Origin: Flavobacteriales bacterium
Lineage (GTDB): Bacteria > Bacteroidota > Bacteroidia > Flavobacteriales_D > Parvicellaceae
Length of the DNA: 39,255 nucleotides
Assembly (NCBI GenBank): GCA_029243225.1
Contig: JAQWSL010000035.1
Coordinates: 1-39,255 of the forward strand
Reading direction: 5' to 3'
Shown here: positions 26,187 through 35,565 of the stretch, piece after piece
Numbering within the stretch: the first letter of the stretch is position 1
Layout: the number at the start of each line of letters is the position of its first letter
Program-made: the position numbers and the translations under genes
The notes under the pieces: model-generated
What the model was told of the DNA's origin: nothing
What the model saw: the letters and a program-made list of their open reading frames with translations, nothing else
The model's database searches: none

Positions 26187-27317
26187 TTATAATGCTTTAA
26201 CAAATTTCTTTGTTATAAAATCAACATCATTGGATAGGGTGATAAAATAAATGCCATAATTATACATTTCAACTGACAATACAAATGCATTATTTACTGA
26301 AATGTCTAAAATTAATTTTCCTGCTAAATCGTGAATCTTTAAATTTAACAAGCCAACTGATGTTTGATTAGAATTAATATAAATTAATTGCTTTCCAGGG
26401 TTAGGATAAATACTAAAATCAAAAGTTTCGTGAACAAATGAAGAGTCTATGTCTAAAGGGCAAACAAGATAATTTCTGTACGCAAACAAATAAGCATTCA
26501 TCTGACTTAGCTGTTGCTCAGAAAAAAAATCTCTACAACTTTTCCTTGAATATGACATAAAGTTAGTGACGTCTGGATTGTAAAAGTCGCCATTTACATC
26601 TTGTTCATTTCCAATATAAACACAACTGTTTGTAACAGTGGAGGTAGATAGCGTTGGATCAGCTGGAGTGTCGCAGAACGAATCACCAGCAGTGGAACAA
26701 TTTGAACCATTCACTAGTTCATCACCAGAAGAAGATGAGTGGGTATGATATAATGAAAAATAATGTCCAATTTCATGTGCTAATGTACTTCCGTTGGTTG
26801 CACATGAGTTTTTCATAATTATTCTATTTTTAGTAACTCCAGATAAGTAAGCATAGCCACATAGATTAACAGTGTCTCCATTGGAAATCTTATAAAGTCT
26901 TGGAACAAAATATATATTCAAAACATTTACAAGGTCTGCAGTATCACAAAGTGTTTCATCATTAATTTTTTCAAAAAGTGCATACTCATTATTGTTAACA
27001 TAATTTATATTCCCACACTGCTTAAATTGAATTCCTGCATCAAAATAATAAGAATTAACATCATTTATTTCATTTAAAACACTTGTTGAGTCAATAGCAC
27101 TAGATCCACTTGAATATCCAACAATATGAAGTTGTATTGGGACAACGGAATCAAATGGTGTTTTTGAATAATTATTCTCTTTTAACTCTCTTATAAATTG
27201 TTGAATAACGTATTTGTCGGATTCAGAAACCTCTGTTCCACAATTCACATTTTCTTGCCCCAAAAAGAACTCTGTAATAAAACAAAAGCTAATCAACAAA
27301 AACAACGCTCTTTTCAT
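26187..27317 (-). CDS. M43-like secreted metalloprotease with T9SS sorting tail
   Basis: The 376-residue product begins with a signal peptide (ALFLLISFCFITEFFLGQ). The catalytic region shows HEIGHYFSLYH (His181, Glu182, His185, His191), GDSFCDTPADP and a Met-turn with Met254 (NFMSYS), the M43/pappalysin signature. The glycine that usually sits at the turn of HExxHxxGxxH is Ser188 here. The last ~75 residues (SIYPNPGKQLIYI through GKLILDISV and YFITLSNDVDFITKKFVKAL) form a type A T9SS C-terminal domain, so the protein is secreted through the outer membrane and likely anchored or released. It is 15 bases downstream of the YkgJ-type gene. Confidence 0.9.
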   Translation of the reverse strand: MKRALFLLISFCFITEFFLGQENVNCGTEVSESDKYVIQQFIRELKENNYSKTPFDSVVPIQLHIVGYSSGSSAIDSTSVLNEINDVNSYYFDAGIQFKQCGNINYVNNNEYALFEKINDETLCDTADLVNVLNIYFVPRLYKISNGDTVNLCGYAYLSGVTKNRIIMKNSCATNGSTLAHEIGHYFSLYHTHSSSSGDELVNGSNCSTAGDSFCDTPADPTLSTSTVTNSCVYIGNEQDVNGDFYNPDVTNFMSYSRKSCRDFFSEQQLSQMNAYLFAYRNYLVCPLDIDSSFVHETFDFSIYPNPGKQLIYINSNQTSVGLLNLKIHDLAGKLILDISVNNAFVLSVEMYNYGIYFITLSNDVDFITKKFVKAL

Positions 27318-27332
27318 TTTAATAAATTTAAG

Positions 27333-27839
27333 CTATTTAACTCCAAATTTATTAGTAATGTGATTAAAAACCTCATTTACAGCAGGGCAATGTTTTGTAT
27401 TTTCAAGATGGAGTTTAAGTAGCTTTTTTTGATCTCTTAAATCTGTTAGAGGATAATCTTTACATGCTTTTGGGCGAATTGAATATATATTGCAATAATT
27501 ATCTGAAGAGAGAAATGGACACGGCAAGGTCTTTAGAACATAGTCATTGTCTTCATCAATTCTTAAATACTTTTCAGTGAAGTCTCCTGGAGATAGCTTA
27601 AAGTTTTTACTTATTCTTGTAATGTCTTTTGATGTAAACAACGGCCCTACTGTTTTACAACAATTGGCACAATCTAAACAATCTATTTTTTTAAATGCTT
27701 GATCATGCCCATCACTAAAAATGAAATCTAATTCTTTTCCTTTTTTCTTTCTAAGCTTAGAGACAACGTTTATTCTCTCTTTTAATTTATTCTTCGCCTC
27801 TTTCTTTGCCTCCAATCTATATTGGTCAAAACTATTCAT
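27333..27839 (-). CDS. YkgJ-family cysteine cluster protein
   Basis: This 168-residue cytosolic protein belongs to the YkgJ/UPF0153 family, thought to bind zinc or an iron-sulfur cluster. The cysteines are in the family arrangement: CLDCANCCKTVGP in the N-terminal third, then CPFLSSDNYCNIYSIRPKACKDYP. The biochemical role is not established. Its ATG overlaps the stop of the M23 peptidase gene as ATGA, so the two are translationally coupled. Confidence 0.9.
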   Translation of the reverse strand: MNSFDQYRLEAKKEAKNKLKERINVVSKLRKKKGKELDFIFSDGHDQAFKKIDCLDCANCCKTVGPLFTSKDITRISKNFKLSPGDFTEKYLRIDEDNDYVLKTLPCPFLSSDNYCNIYSIRPKACKDYPLTDLRDQKKLLKLHLENTKHCPAVNEVFNHITNKFGVK

Positions 27840-29089
27840 TGTAACGATATTGAGTCTAACTGCTTTTTTATAGGATCAATTACTTTTAAAAACTGCTGCA
27901 TGTTTTCTGTAGTTATAGGATCTAAAGTAGGTATGTCAATGCCTAAAGGGTCAACAGCCTTGCCGTTAATGTATATTCTATAATCTAAATGTGGTCCTGT
28001 ACTCATTCCTGTATTGCCAACTTCACCTATCTTTTGACCCTGTTTCACAAATACTCCTTTTTTAATTCCTTTTCCATACCTTGAAAGGTGAAGGTATTTT
28101 GTTAAGATGTTTCCTACTGAATGCTTAATCTTTACCATTTTCCCAGCTCCACCAGATGTAGCTGCAAAAATTACAGTTCCATCTCCAGTTGCCACTACAT
28201 TTGTTCCGGTAGGTGCAGCATAATCAACTCCATGGTGAGGTCGGTATTTTCTTGTTATTGGATGCAGTCTTCTGTTAGAAAATTTGGATGATATCCTTTT
28301 ATATTCTAACGGTGCAGACAAAAGAGCTTTTTTCATACTCTCACCTTTTTCATTGAAATATCCAAATTCATCAATAGAGTCTTTTTCATACCTAAATGAA
28401 TAGAAATCGTTTTTCCTATGATTAAATAAAAAGGCTTTAATTTCACCTACTCCAATAAATTGATGGTTTACGTATTTAGCTTCATAAATAACTTTAAAAG
28501 AATCTCCTTTTTGAATACCAAAAAAATCAATAGTCCATGCATACAATTTTGCGACCTCCATTACCAATGCAGGGCTTAATTCATTTTTAATAAATGCATT
28601 CCACAAACTAGATTCAATAACACCTCCCGATTGTTCAATAGTAGTGGTTATTTTTCGTTTATACCTTTTAACTTCAATTGAGTCTTTTAAATTTATTGTT
28701 ACATATTCAATTGAATTTAATTCGTAAACAAAACAAACAGGAGTTTTTAAACTGTCTCTTTCTTGAATCATGAAATATTTTTTATTTGGCTTTATTTTTC
28801 TAAAATCAAATATTTCATTATAGTTGGTAGCAATATTGAAAATTGTCTTTTGCGAAACACCATATTTTGGCAATAAATGACTTAACCCTTGATTAGGCTC
28901 TACTTGATTGCTATCTATAAAATAATTATTAATTGTATATCCATAAATTGTACTAGTATCTATAATTTCTTTTTCCTGAACGTTACTGTCGGCAGATGAA
29001 TTACCATTGTGACTAGTTGATTTATTTTCTCTACACCCTTGAAGAGTAATTATTAAGAAAAATAAAAAGTAGATGAGTATGTTTTTCAT
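27836..29089 (-). CDS. M23 (LytM-type) peptidoglycan endopeptidase-like lipoprotein
   Basis: The 417-residue product starts with a lipoprotein signal (FFLIITLQGC, Cys19 lipidated). Residues about 45-250 form a LysM-free helical/beta N-domain as in MepM-like proteins; the M23 domain follows with His285 and Asp289 (HHGVDY), His333 (KYLHLS) and His367 (GPHLDYRI). In most LytM enzymes the last motif is HxH; here it is HxD (Asp369), a variant seen in Bacteroidota but one that changes a zinc ligand. It probably cleaves peptide crosslinks in peptidoglycan or controls such enzymes. It is the first gene of an M23-ykgJ-M43 run; no strong promoter was found before it. Confidence 0.88.
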   Translation of the reverse strand: MKNILIYFLFFLIITLQGCRENKSTSHNGNSSADSNVQEKEIIDTSTIYGYTINNYFIDSNQVEPNQGLSHLLPKYGVSQKTIFNIATNYNEIFDFRKIKPNKKYFMIQERDSLKTPVCFVYELNSIEYVTINLKDSIEVKRYKRKITTTIEQSGGVIESSLWNAFIKNELSPALVMEVAKLYAWTIDFFGIQKGDSFKVIYEAKYVNHQFIGVGEIKAFLFNHRKNDFYSFRYEKDSIDEFGYFNEKGESMKKALLSAPLEYKRISSKFSNRRLHPITRKYRPHHGVDYAAPTGTNVVATGDGTVIFAATSGGAGKMVKIKHSVGNILTKYLHLSRYGKGIKKGVFVKQGQKIGEVGNTGMSTGPHLDYRIYINGKAVDPLGIDIPTLDPITTENMQQFLKVIDPIKKQLDSISLQ

Positions 29090-29251
29090 TTTAATGATTA
29101 TTTATGACAATGATATATTCTTAACGCTTTGATTTTACATCAATAATAAAAGAATTTTACACATTTGAGTGTGCCTTAAAAAACGAATACTTAATTGGTA
29201 CTAGCACCAAAATCATTCATCATTGATTTAAATGCTATCAACATTGATTTA

Positions 29252-29282
29252 TTGTCGACTAACACAAGGTTTTAGTCGACAA
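29252..29282. repeat. Perfect 11-base inverted repeat, probable operator
   Basis: TTGTCGACTAA (29252-29262) and TTAGTCGACAA (29272-29282) are exact reverse complements with nine bases between. Each arm contains the palindrome GTCGAC, and the arm centres are 20 bases apart, about two helical turns. It overlaps the expected -33 position of the -7-like box at 29295-29302. A regulator-binding site is the likely reading; no regulator is identified. Confidence 0.65.
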
Positions 29283-29294
29283 CACTGTATTTAC

Positions 29295-29302
29295 TACTTT
29301 AG
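29295..29302 (+). promoter_or_regulatory. Possible -7 box for the 31-residue miniprotein
   Basis: TACTTTAG matches TAnnTTTG at five of six fixed positions. A TTTA at 29271-29274, 20 bases upstream, could be the -33 element and is inside the right arm of the inverted repeat. The ATG of the miniprotein follows at 29326. Confidence 0.3.
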
Positions 29303-29325
29303 CGCTAACCCCAAAAATCAAAAAA

Positions 29326-29421
29326 ATGAACGCCAAAGCCATAAGCTGGTTTGTATTTTCAGTAGCATTGTTCTTTACATGTGTTGGATTTATTATTTAC
29401 ACATACATGATTGAATATTAG
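29326..29421 (+). CDS. 31-residue single-helix membrane miniprotein
   Basis: The frame encodes 31 residues: a short polar/basic start (NAKAIS), one continuous hydrophobic helix (WFVFSVALFFTCVGFIIYTY) and the end MIEY. The size and layout match accessory miniproteins of membrane complexes, but no specific family is recognised. It follows a perfect inverted repeat and a promoter-like box, and its stop overlaps the stop of the opposite-strand methyltransferase gene by three bases within TTAG. It would be missed by most gene callers. Coding status rests on the helix and the context. Confidence 0.5.
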   Translation: MNAKAISWFVFSVALFFTCVGFIIYTYMIEY

Positions 29422-30206
29422 AAAATTGATTTTTTTAATTTAAAATGCTCTTTAACTTTTACTGAATGTAAAAAGACTACACCCATTTTAAATAAATCTA
29501 TAGTCATTGTAACTTTATTTGATTTTTTAATATGTTCCCAAGACTCTTCCATTTCTTTAGACCAGTATATATCGTCTACAACAATTACAGTATTATCATT
29601 CGCATTCTCTAAAGCCCAATTAAAATAACTGATCGTAGCACTTTTAGTATGATTACCATCAATGTATATTAATCCTAATTTTCTATCTAAAATTAAGTTC
29701 TTTAAATTTACATTAAAGTCACCAATTATTAGTTCTACATTTTTTAACCCCAATTTTTCAAACACTGATTTTGCCACATTTGCAATTTCACTAGACCCTT
29801 CAATTGTGTAAATTTTGTTGCTTTTTTTTGCGTTAGCTAAATATGCAGTGGTTATTCCTAAAGAGGTTCCTAGCTCAACTACAATATCACACAGTTGATA
29901 ATGATTTATCATTTTAAACAAGAGTTGAGCCATTTTTTTTTCTTGTAAGCTGGTTTTAGCAATAGTTGAAATTTTTCTTTTTGCTGTTTTAATTTTTTTG
30001 CTTCCAGCACCTAAATCTTTAACTATTATTTCTGTTGATTTTTTTTCTAGTATTTTTCTTACATGTTCATTAGCAAGAAACGAATAATAATTTGATTCAT
30101 TTTCAAGAATCTCCTCAATAAAATCAAATACAAATGGCGAATGAATCGCATATTTTGTCTTAGCAGAAAAATAAAAAGATAAATATTTTATTATTTGAAG
30201 AAACAT
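29418..30206 (-). CDS. Class I SAM-dependent methyltransferase
   Basis: This 262-residue cytosolic protein has a Rossmann-fold methyltransferase domain resembling the Methyltransf_24 / O-methyltransferase group: the SAM-binding loop IVVELGTSLGITTAYLA, the acidic residue after strand 2 in IYTIEGSSE, then VELIIGDF, LIYIDGNHTKSA and VIVVDDIYWSKEM. The N-terminal ~90 residues (AIHSPFVFDFIEEIL and a basic stretch with GAGSKK) are typical of a Bacteroidota version of the family. The substrate is unknown. A strong promoter lies directly before the ATG, with only four bases between its -7 box and the start. Confidence 0.85.
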   Translation of the reverse strand: MFLQIIKYLSFYFSAKTKYAIHSPFVFDFIEEILENESNYYSFLANEHVRKILEKKSTEIIVKDLGAGSKKIKTAKRKISTIAKTSLQEKKMAQLLFKMINHYQLCDIVVELGTSLGITTAYLANAKKSNKIYTIEGSSEIANVAKSVFEKLGLKNVELIIGDFNVNLKNLILDRKLGLIYIDGNHTKSATISYFNWALENANDNTVIVVDDIYWSKEMEESWEHIKKSNKVTMTIDLFKMGVVFLHSVKVKEHFKLKKSIF

Positions 30207-30210
30207 TATT

Positions 30211-30243
30211 CAAATTTAGCATCTTTCATTAGTTCTTGACAAA
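30211..30243 (-). promoter_or_regulatory. Predicted methyltransferase gene promoter (possibly leaderless)
   Basis: On the minus strand TTTG (30243-30240) and TAAATTTG (30218-30211) are separated by 21 bases, a perfect match to the Bacteroidota promoter pattern. The box ends four bases before the ATG at 30206. Confidence 0.6.
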
Positions 30244-30268
30244 AGATAAAAACAAATAGAATATCTAT

Positions 30269-30276
30269 TAGATTTG
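30269..30276 (+). promoter_or_regulatory. Predicted -7 box for tatC
   Basis: TAGATTTG is a perfect TAnnTTTG match and ends eight bases before the tatC ATG. No TTTG lies at the normal distance upstream. It shares a 78-base gap with the divergent methyltransferase promoter. Confidence 0.4.
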
Positions 30277-30284
30277 TAGAGCAA

Positions 30285-31100
30285 ATGGAAAATAATAATT
30301 CTAAAAAAGAAATGTCATTTCTAGGGCACCTAGAAGAACTAAGGTGGAGGCTCGTTAAATCAGCAATAGCTATTTTAATAATGGCTATTATTCTTTTTTA
30401 TTTCACAAACCCAGTAATTGAGCATGTTTATTTAGCCATGTCTAAAAACAATTTTCCCACTTATCAGTTTTTTTGCAAATTATCTAGTTTACTAAACCTT
30501 GAAGGCTTTCTATGCGCTAAAGATATTCCCATACAAATTCAATCAATTGAAATGACAAAGCAATTTTCAACCAATATGTATTTTGCAATTGTAGGAGGAA
30601 TAGTTTTAGTTTTCCCTTTTATTTTTCATCAGTTCTGGAGTTTTTTAAAACCTGGGTTAAAAGAAAATGAAGTTACTGTAACAAGAGGAGTTGTCTTTTT
30701 TGCTTCAATTTTATTTTTTCTTGGTGTTCTATTTGGATATTATTTAATTAGCCCTCTTTGTGTTCAATTTTTCGGTGGTTATAAGTTAAGCTCAGAAATA
30801 CAAAATAATTTTACCATTAGCTCTTACATGTCTATGATAACAACTTCAACATTTTTTAGTGGGTTATTCTTTGAGCTGCCTGTAGTAGTTTTTATTTTGT
30901 CAAAATTGGGACTTGTTTCGTCTAAAATGTTAAAAAAATTCAGAAAACATGCGTTAGTTGGAATTTTGCTTCTATCGGCAATTATTACGCCTCCAGATGT
31001 AATTAGTCAAGTCTTAGTGTCAATTCCCATATTAATTCTTTATGAAATAGGAATAGGAGTTGCAAAATTAGTTGAGAAGAAAAAAGAGAAATTAAACTAA
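30285..31100 (+). CDS. tatC: Sec-independent protein translocase TatC
   Basis: TatC is the twin-arginine signal receptor in the inner membrane that moves folded proteins to the periplasm. The 271-residue product has the family start (EMSFLGHLEELRWRLVKSAIAI), six predicted helices, the conserved FPFIFHQFWSFLKPGLKENE, and the end SAIITPPDVISQVLVSIPILILYEIGI. It is slightly longer than average because of an insertion after the first helix, as in other Bacteroidota. Tat partner genes (tatA) are not in the window. The DUF5686 gene follows 10 bases later in the same direction. Confidence 0.97.
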   Translation: MENNNSKKEMSFLGHLEELRWRLVKSAIAILIMAIILFYFTNPVIEHVYLAMSKNNFPTYQFFCKLSSLLNLEGFLCAKDIPIQIQSIEMTKQFSTNMYFAIVGGIVLVFPFIFHQFWSFLKPGLKENEVTVTRGVVFFASILFFLGVLFGYYLISPLCVQFFGGYKLSSEIQNNFTISSYMSMITTSTFFSGLFFELPVVVFILSKLGLVSSKMLKKFRKHALVGILLLSAIITPPDVISQVLVSIPILILYEIGIGVAKLVEKKKEKLN

Positions 31101-31110
31101 TTCAAAATTA

Positions 31111-33582
31111 TTGTCACAAATAAGACATATACTTTTTCTAGGAATAATTTTAACAAACCTTGTTGCAATTAGTCAGAAAACTAAAGTAACAGGTGTTGTA
31201 AAAGATAGCATTACAAATGAGCCTCTACCATTTGTAAATGTGTTTTTCAACAGTACAAAAGTTGGTGTAACAACTAACATTGAAGGAGAATTTGTCATTG
31301 AAACTTTTTACGCTACAGACTCCTTAGTTATCTCATTTATTGGCTATAAAAAATTAAAAGTTCCTGTAAATAAAGATCATTCACAACATTTGGAAATTTT
31401 ATTAAATGAATCATTTACTGCTTTAGAAGAAATAACAATTATTTCAAGTGACATTAATCCTGCTCATGCAATTATTAATAATGTTATAAAAAATAAAAAA
31501 ATAAATAACAGAGAAAAGCTTGACGCATATCAATATGAGGTTTACAATAAGATTCAATTTGACATTAATAATTTAACTGAGGAGTTTAAATCAACCAAAG
31601 CATTTAAAAAATTCAATTTTATTTTTGATAATGTAGATACAGCTGGTGGAAAAGAATTCCTCCCCTTATTTGTAACTGAATCTTTATCAGATTATTATTT
31701 TAGAAAATCACCTAAAACACATAAAGAGATAATTAAAGGATCTAATGTTTCTGGTGTAGACAATGAAAGCATTTCTCAATTTACAGGAGACATGTATCAG
31801 CAAGTAAACATATATGACAACTATCTAACAATCTTTAGGAAAAACTTCGTTAGCCCTATTTCAAAACAATGCATGTCCTACTATAAATATTATTTAATTG
31901 ACAGCTTAAATGTAGATGGTTATTGGTGTTATCAATTGGATTTCGTTCCTAAAAGAAAGGGGGAGCTTACTTTTGACGGAACTCTTTGGGTTCACGACAC
32001 AACATATGCAATTAAAAAAGTAAGTAGTACCATTTCAAAAGAAGCAAACATCAATTTTGTAAATAATTTAAAAGTAACTCAAACCTTTAACCAGGTAGAA
32101 AAAGAGGTGTGGATGCTTACAAAAGATGAACTTTTTATCGATTTTCAATGGACAAAAAAAGCACTTGGCTTTTACGGTCGTAAAACCACTTCTTACAACA
32201 ACTTTATTATCAATCAACTAAAAGAAGAACCGTTCTATGCTGGAGCTGAAAATATTTTCATTGCTGATTCGGCAAGTAACAGAGATGAAAAATACTGGAA
32301 AAAAAATAGGCATGACACATTGACCAATCAACAACAAGAGGTATATAAAATGATTGATACTTTACAAAAACTTCCTGTCATGCGAACCTATGCAGATGTT
32401 ATATACTTATTGGCAACTGGGTATAAAATTTTTGGGAAATTTGAAGTTGGAGAATACACTTCTTTATATTCTTTTAATGAAGTAGAAGGACATCGTTTTA
32501 GAGGAACAATAAGAACAAGTAATAACTTTAGCACTCGTATTGAATTATCCGCTTTTGGAGCTTATGGCCTTAGTGATAATACTTTTAAATACGGTGGCTC
32601 TTCGCGTTTCTTTATTACAAAAAACCCAAGAAGACTTGTCCAAATTGTTTATAAAAAAGATGTAGAACAAATAGGAATTAGTTCTAATGCATACAATAAT
32701 ACTGGCGTTGTTTCTTCATTATTTAGAAGAAATCCTTTTAATAAATTTATTTTCAACACAGAAACAAGAATATCTTATACTAGAGAGTGGTTTCACGGGT
32801 TTTCAAGTAACATCTTATTTAGAAATTCAATTTTACAACCTATTGGAATTATAAATTTTATAAATATTGATCCAGCAGGAATAGAAACTAATATAGATAG
32901 AATTAATTCCTCTGAGATAACACTTCAAACAAGATTTGCTTACAATGAAAAATACATTTCTGGTGAATTTGATCGAGTTAGCTTAGGAACTAAATTTCCA
33001 ATACTAGAATTTAATTATGGCTATGGAATTCCAAATTTATTAGGAAGTCAATATGAATTTCATAGATTAAAATTTTCATTTAAGCACAAAGTTCCTCTTG
33101 GAGTATTAGGGAAATTTAATTACCAATTTTCATTGGGGAAAATATTTGGAAATGTCCCTTATCCTCTTTTAGAAGTGCACCCTGGAAATGAAACATGGTC
33201 ATACAATGATGAAGCATTTAATATGATGAACATTGGAGAGTTTATTAGCGATGAATTTATTTCTGCTAAAATTGAAAATCATTTTGATGGTTTAATATTA
33301 AATAAAATACCATTTTTAAAAAAATTGAAATGGCGTGAGGTGGTTGCTTTACAAGGTGTTTGGGGTAGGTTATCAAATAACACTTTTTCAACAATGGAAT
33401 TACCTGACTTTTCTAAATCTCTAGAGAAAAAACCTTACTTAGAATCTTCATTAGGGATTGAAAATATTTTTAAATTTTTGAGAATTGATGTTATTTGGCG
33501 ACTTTCGTATCTTAACAATGATTTTGAGGGCATTAAAGTTGCTCCATTTGGAATAAGGGCTAAATTACAATTTGACTTCTAA
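31111..33582 (+). CDS. DUF5686 outer-membrane protein with carboxypeptidase-regulatory-like domain
   Basis: This 823-residue protein has a signal peptide ([16 protein letters not shown]), an N-terminal CarboxypepD_reg-like beta-sandwich ([21 protein letters not shown] through [13 protein letters not shown], about residues 24-105), and a long DUF5686 region that ends as an outer-membrane barrel with a terminal Phe (KLQFDF). Many Bacteroidota genomes carry several of these; their function is unproven, although the fold points to the outer membrane. The only start in frame is TTG at 31111 (an in-frame stop precedes it). The stop overlaps the lptB start by one base (TAATG). Confidence 0.88.
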   Translation: MSQIRHILFLGIILTNLVAISQKTKVTGVVKDSITNEPLPFVNVFFNSTKVGVTTNIEGEFVIETFYATDSLVISFIGYKKLKVPVNKDHSQHLEILLNESFTALEEITIISSDINPAHAIINNVIKNKKINNREKLDAYQYEVYNKIQFDINNLTEEFKSTKAFKKFNFIFDNVDTAGGKEFLPLFVTESLSDYYFRKSPKTHKEIIKGSNVSGVDNESISQFTGDMYQQVNIYDNYLTIFRKNFVSPISKQCMSYYKYYLIDSLNVDGYWCYQLDFVPKRKGELTFDGTLWVHDTTYAIKKVSSTISKEANINFVNNLKVTQTFNQVEKEVWMLTKDELFIDFQWTKKALGFYGRKTTSYNNFIINQLKEEPFYAGAENIFIADSASNRDEKYWKKNRHDTLTNQQQEVYKMIDTLQKLPVMRTYADVIYLLATGYKIFGKFEVGEYTSLYSFNEVEGHRFRGTIRTSNNFSTRIELSAFGAYGLSDNTFKYGGSSRFFITKNPRRLVQIVYKKDVEQIGISSNAYNNTGVVSSLFRRNPFNKFIFNTETRISYTREWFHGFSSNILFRNSILQPIGIINFINIDPAGIETNIDRINSSEITLQTRFAYNEKYISGEFDRVSLGTKFPILEFNYGYGIPNLLGSQYEFHRLKFSFKHKVPLGVLGKFNYQFSLGKIFGNVPYPLLEVHPGNETWSYNDEAFNMMNIGEFISDEFISAKIENHFDGLILNKIPFLKKLKWREVVALQGVWGRLSNNTFSTMELPDFSKSLEKKPYLESSLGIENIFKFLRIDVIWRLSYLNNDFEGIKVAPFGIRAKLQFDF

Positions 33583-34328
33583 TGATTTTAAGAACAGAAA
33601 AAATATCCAAATCATATAAAAACAGAGCTGTTGTAAAAGACGTTTCTATCGCTGTTGAAAAAGGTGAAATTGTTGGGCTATTAGGTCCAAATGGGGCTGG
33701 TAAAACTACTTCTTTTTACATGATGGTTGGGCTTGTTAAACCAGACAATGGAAATGTCTATTTAGAAAACACGGACATTACTAAAACTCCTATGTACAAA
33801 CGATCTAAAATGGGGATTGGATATTTACCACAAGAGGTTTCTGTATTTAGAAAGTTAAGCGTAGAAGACAACATTCTAGCCATTTTACAAATGACTTCAT
33901 TATCTAAAAGCGAACAAGAAAATAGATTAGAAGAGTTAATTGAAGAGTTTGGGTTAGGTCATGTAAGAAAAAACTTAGGGATTAAGCTTTCTGGTGGAGA
34001 GAAAAGAAGAACAGAAATTGCTAGAACACTAGCCATAAGCCCCTCTTTTATTCTTTTAGATGAGCCGTTTGCAGGAGTTGACCCTATAGCTGTTGAAGAC
34101 ATTCAAAGAATAGTTCTTAAATTAAAAAACAAAGGAATAGGAGTTTTAATTACTGATCACAATGTTCAAGAAACATTATCTATTGTTGATAGAGCATATT
34201 TACTTTTTGAAGGCTCTATTTTAAAGTCTGGAACAGCAGAAACTCTAGCTAAAGATGAACAAGTGAAAAAAGTATATCTAGGTCAAAACTTTGAACTTCG
34301 CAAAAAATCATTCGATTCAAATGCATAA
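33582..34328 (+). CDS. lptB: LPS export ABC transporter ATPase LptB
   Basis: LptB is the cytosolic ATPase that powers LPS extraction by LptFG. The 248-residue product has the Walker [10 protein letters not shown] (about residues 35-43), Q-loop in [13 protein letters not shown], signature [16 protein letters not shown], Walker [14 protein letters not shown] and switch His in [10 protein letters not shown]. The [11 protein letters not shown] continuation is characteristic of LptB rather than other short ATPases. It overlaps the DUF5686 stop by one base and the OmpA-like start by eight bases, so the genes are tightly coupled. lptC is far away at 15 kb, and lptFG are not in the window. Confidence 0.95.
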   Translation: MILRTEKISKSYKNRAVVKDVSIAVEKGEIVGLLGPNGAGKTTSFYMMVGLVKPDNGNVYLENTDITKTPMYKRSKMGIGYLPQEVSVFRKLSVEDNILAILQMTSLSKSEQENRLEELIEEFGLGHVRKNLGIKLSGGEKRRTEIARTLAISPSFILLDEPFAGVDPIAVEDIQRIVLKLKNKGIGVLITDHNVQETLSIVDRAYLLFEGSILKSGTAETLAKDEQVKKVYLGQNFELRKKSFDSNA

Positions 34329-35565
34329 AGGTCATATAATCTCTTTTATTTGTCTATTAATGCCTTTTATTGCTTTATCTCAACACTCTGACTGTATAGA
34401 TGCTTTAGTTTATGACTCTAAAAAAGAAGGTAATATTTCTGTTCCAAAAGGGTTTGGAAAGGATCAAGAAATATTTGGACATGATATTTACAACGATTAC
34501 TTTTTTACTCAAGAACACAATACACTTTGGATTTACCTGTATTTTAGGGACTCAACAGAATTTGAATTTGAATTAACACCAAAAAGGGGAAACGATGATT
34601 TTGATTTTATGTTATATAAAATTGACCGCCCAAATTTTTGCAATTACATAAAGGAGAATCAACCCCTACCTATAAGATCAAATCTTGCTAGAAAACATCA
34701 AAAAACAGGAAGTATAACTGGAATGAAAAAAGGGCATGAAAATGCTTTTGCAAAAGCTGGTTATGAACCTTATTTTTCATCAACACTTAAGGTGAATAGA
34801 GGGGAAGAATTTTATTTGATAATAGACAGTCCATATGGATCAGATGCCTATTTTAATCTTTTTTCAGAAACTGTATTTATTGACACTAGTGTACTTGCTA
34901 AACAAACTGCTGATACTTTAATTATTGCAGAGATTAATGAAGAAAAGATTTTGCAAACAAAAATTAAAGTTGCTTTTGTAAACCAAAACGACAATCATGT
35001 AGAATTTAAAGGCATTAAATTAAATGGTATAGAAAATGAAGATTCTTTGATTTTTTTCAAAAGAGACTCTTTGGTGTTTATTTGCAATACTATTCCAGAA
35101 AAATATTCTTTTAATGTTACTGCTACAGGGTTTGAACCACAAGATTTCACATATTACAGCACCATCATAAAAGACACTAATTTAATTTTCAAACTTAAAG
35201 AACTTAAGGTTGGTGCGGTTTTAAAATTTAAGAACATTAAATTCGCGTCTAACAAACCAACTATTCTTGAAGATAGTTTTTCTGAGTTAGCTAAACTTTA
35301 TTCTTTTTTAATTGCTAATGAAAACATCAAAATTGAAATTGGAGGTCATGTTAATGGATTAGGAAGAAATAGACACACTTATAAATCATTATCTAAAAAA
35401 AGAGCTAAATCAGTTTATAAAGAATTGCTTGAATTAGGAGTGCTTAAAAACAGAATGGAATTTAAAGGTTATGGCAATAAAAAACCCATTTATATTAATC
35501 CTACATCTAGTATTCAAAGCAGTGAAAACAGAAGAGTTGAAATTACAATAACATCCCTAAATTGA
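34321..35565 (+). CDS. OmpA-family outer-membrane protein
   Basis: From the ATG at 34321 the product is 414 residues with a signal peptide ([18 protein letters not shown]). Residues about 20-190 look like a beta-rich domain with Cys near the start ([11 protein letters not shown]), a middle linker of about 90 residues follows, and the last ~110 residues are an OmpA peptidoglycan-binding domain ([51 protein letters not shown]). The canonical GHTD is GGHVN here, so the diaminopimelate-binding residue set is slightly altered. The TTG at 34291 lies within lptB and precedes the signal peptide, so it was rejected. Its stop overlaps the tsaB start (TTGA). Confidence 0.85.
   Translation: MHKGHIISFICLLMPFIALSQHSDCIDALVYDSKKEGNISVPKGFGKDQEIFGHDIYNDYFFTQEHNTLWIYLYFRDSTEFEFELTPKRGNDDFDFMLYKIDRPNFCNYIKENQPLPIRSNLARKHQKTGSITGMKKGHENAFAKAGYEPYFSSTLKVNRGEEFYLIIDSPYGSDAYFNLFSETVFIDTSVLAKQTADTLIIAEINEEKILQTKIKVAFVNQNDNHVEFKGIKLNGIENEDSLIFFKRDSLVFICNTIPEKYSFNVTATGFEPQDFTYYSTIIKDTNLIFKLKELKVGAVLKFKNIKFASNKPTILEDSFSELAKLYSFLIANENIKIEIGGHVNGLGRNRHTYKSLSKKRAKSVYKELLELGVLKNRMEFKGYGNKKPIYINPTSSIQSSENRRVEITITSLN

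Noticed and set aside
29195-29210. Short inverted repeat TTGGT/ACCAA
   Set aside because: Five-base arms occur often by chance in such AT-rich sequence, and no promoter element is attached.
29252-29282. Inverted repeat as a XerC/XerD dif-like site
   Set aside because: Arms are 11 bases but the spacer is nine, not six, and the GTCGAC core does not resemble dif; the promoter position favours an operator.
29232-29414. 60-residue open frame on the + strand
   Set aside because: It runs through the inverted repeat and the overlapping miniprotein in another frame, has no helix or family pattern, and its composition looks random.
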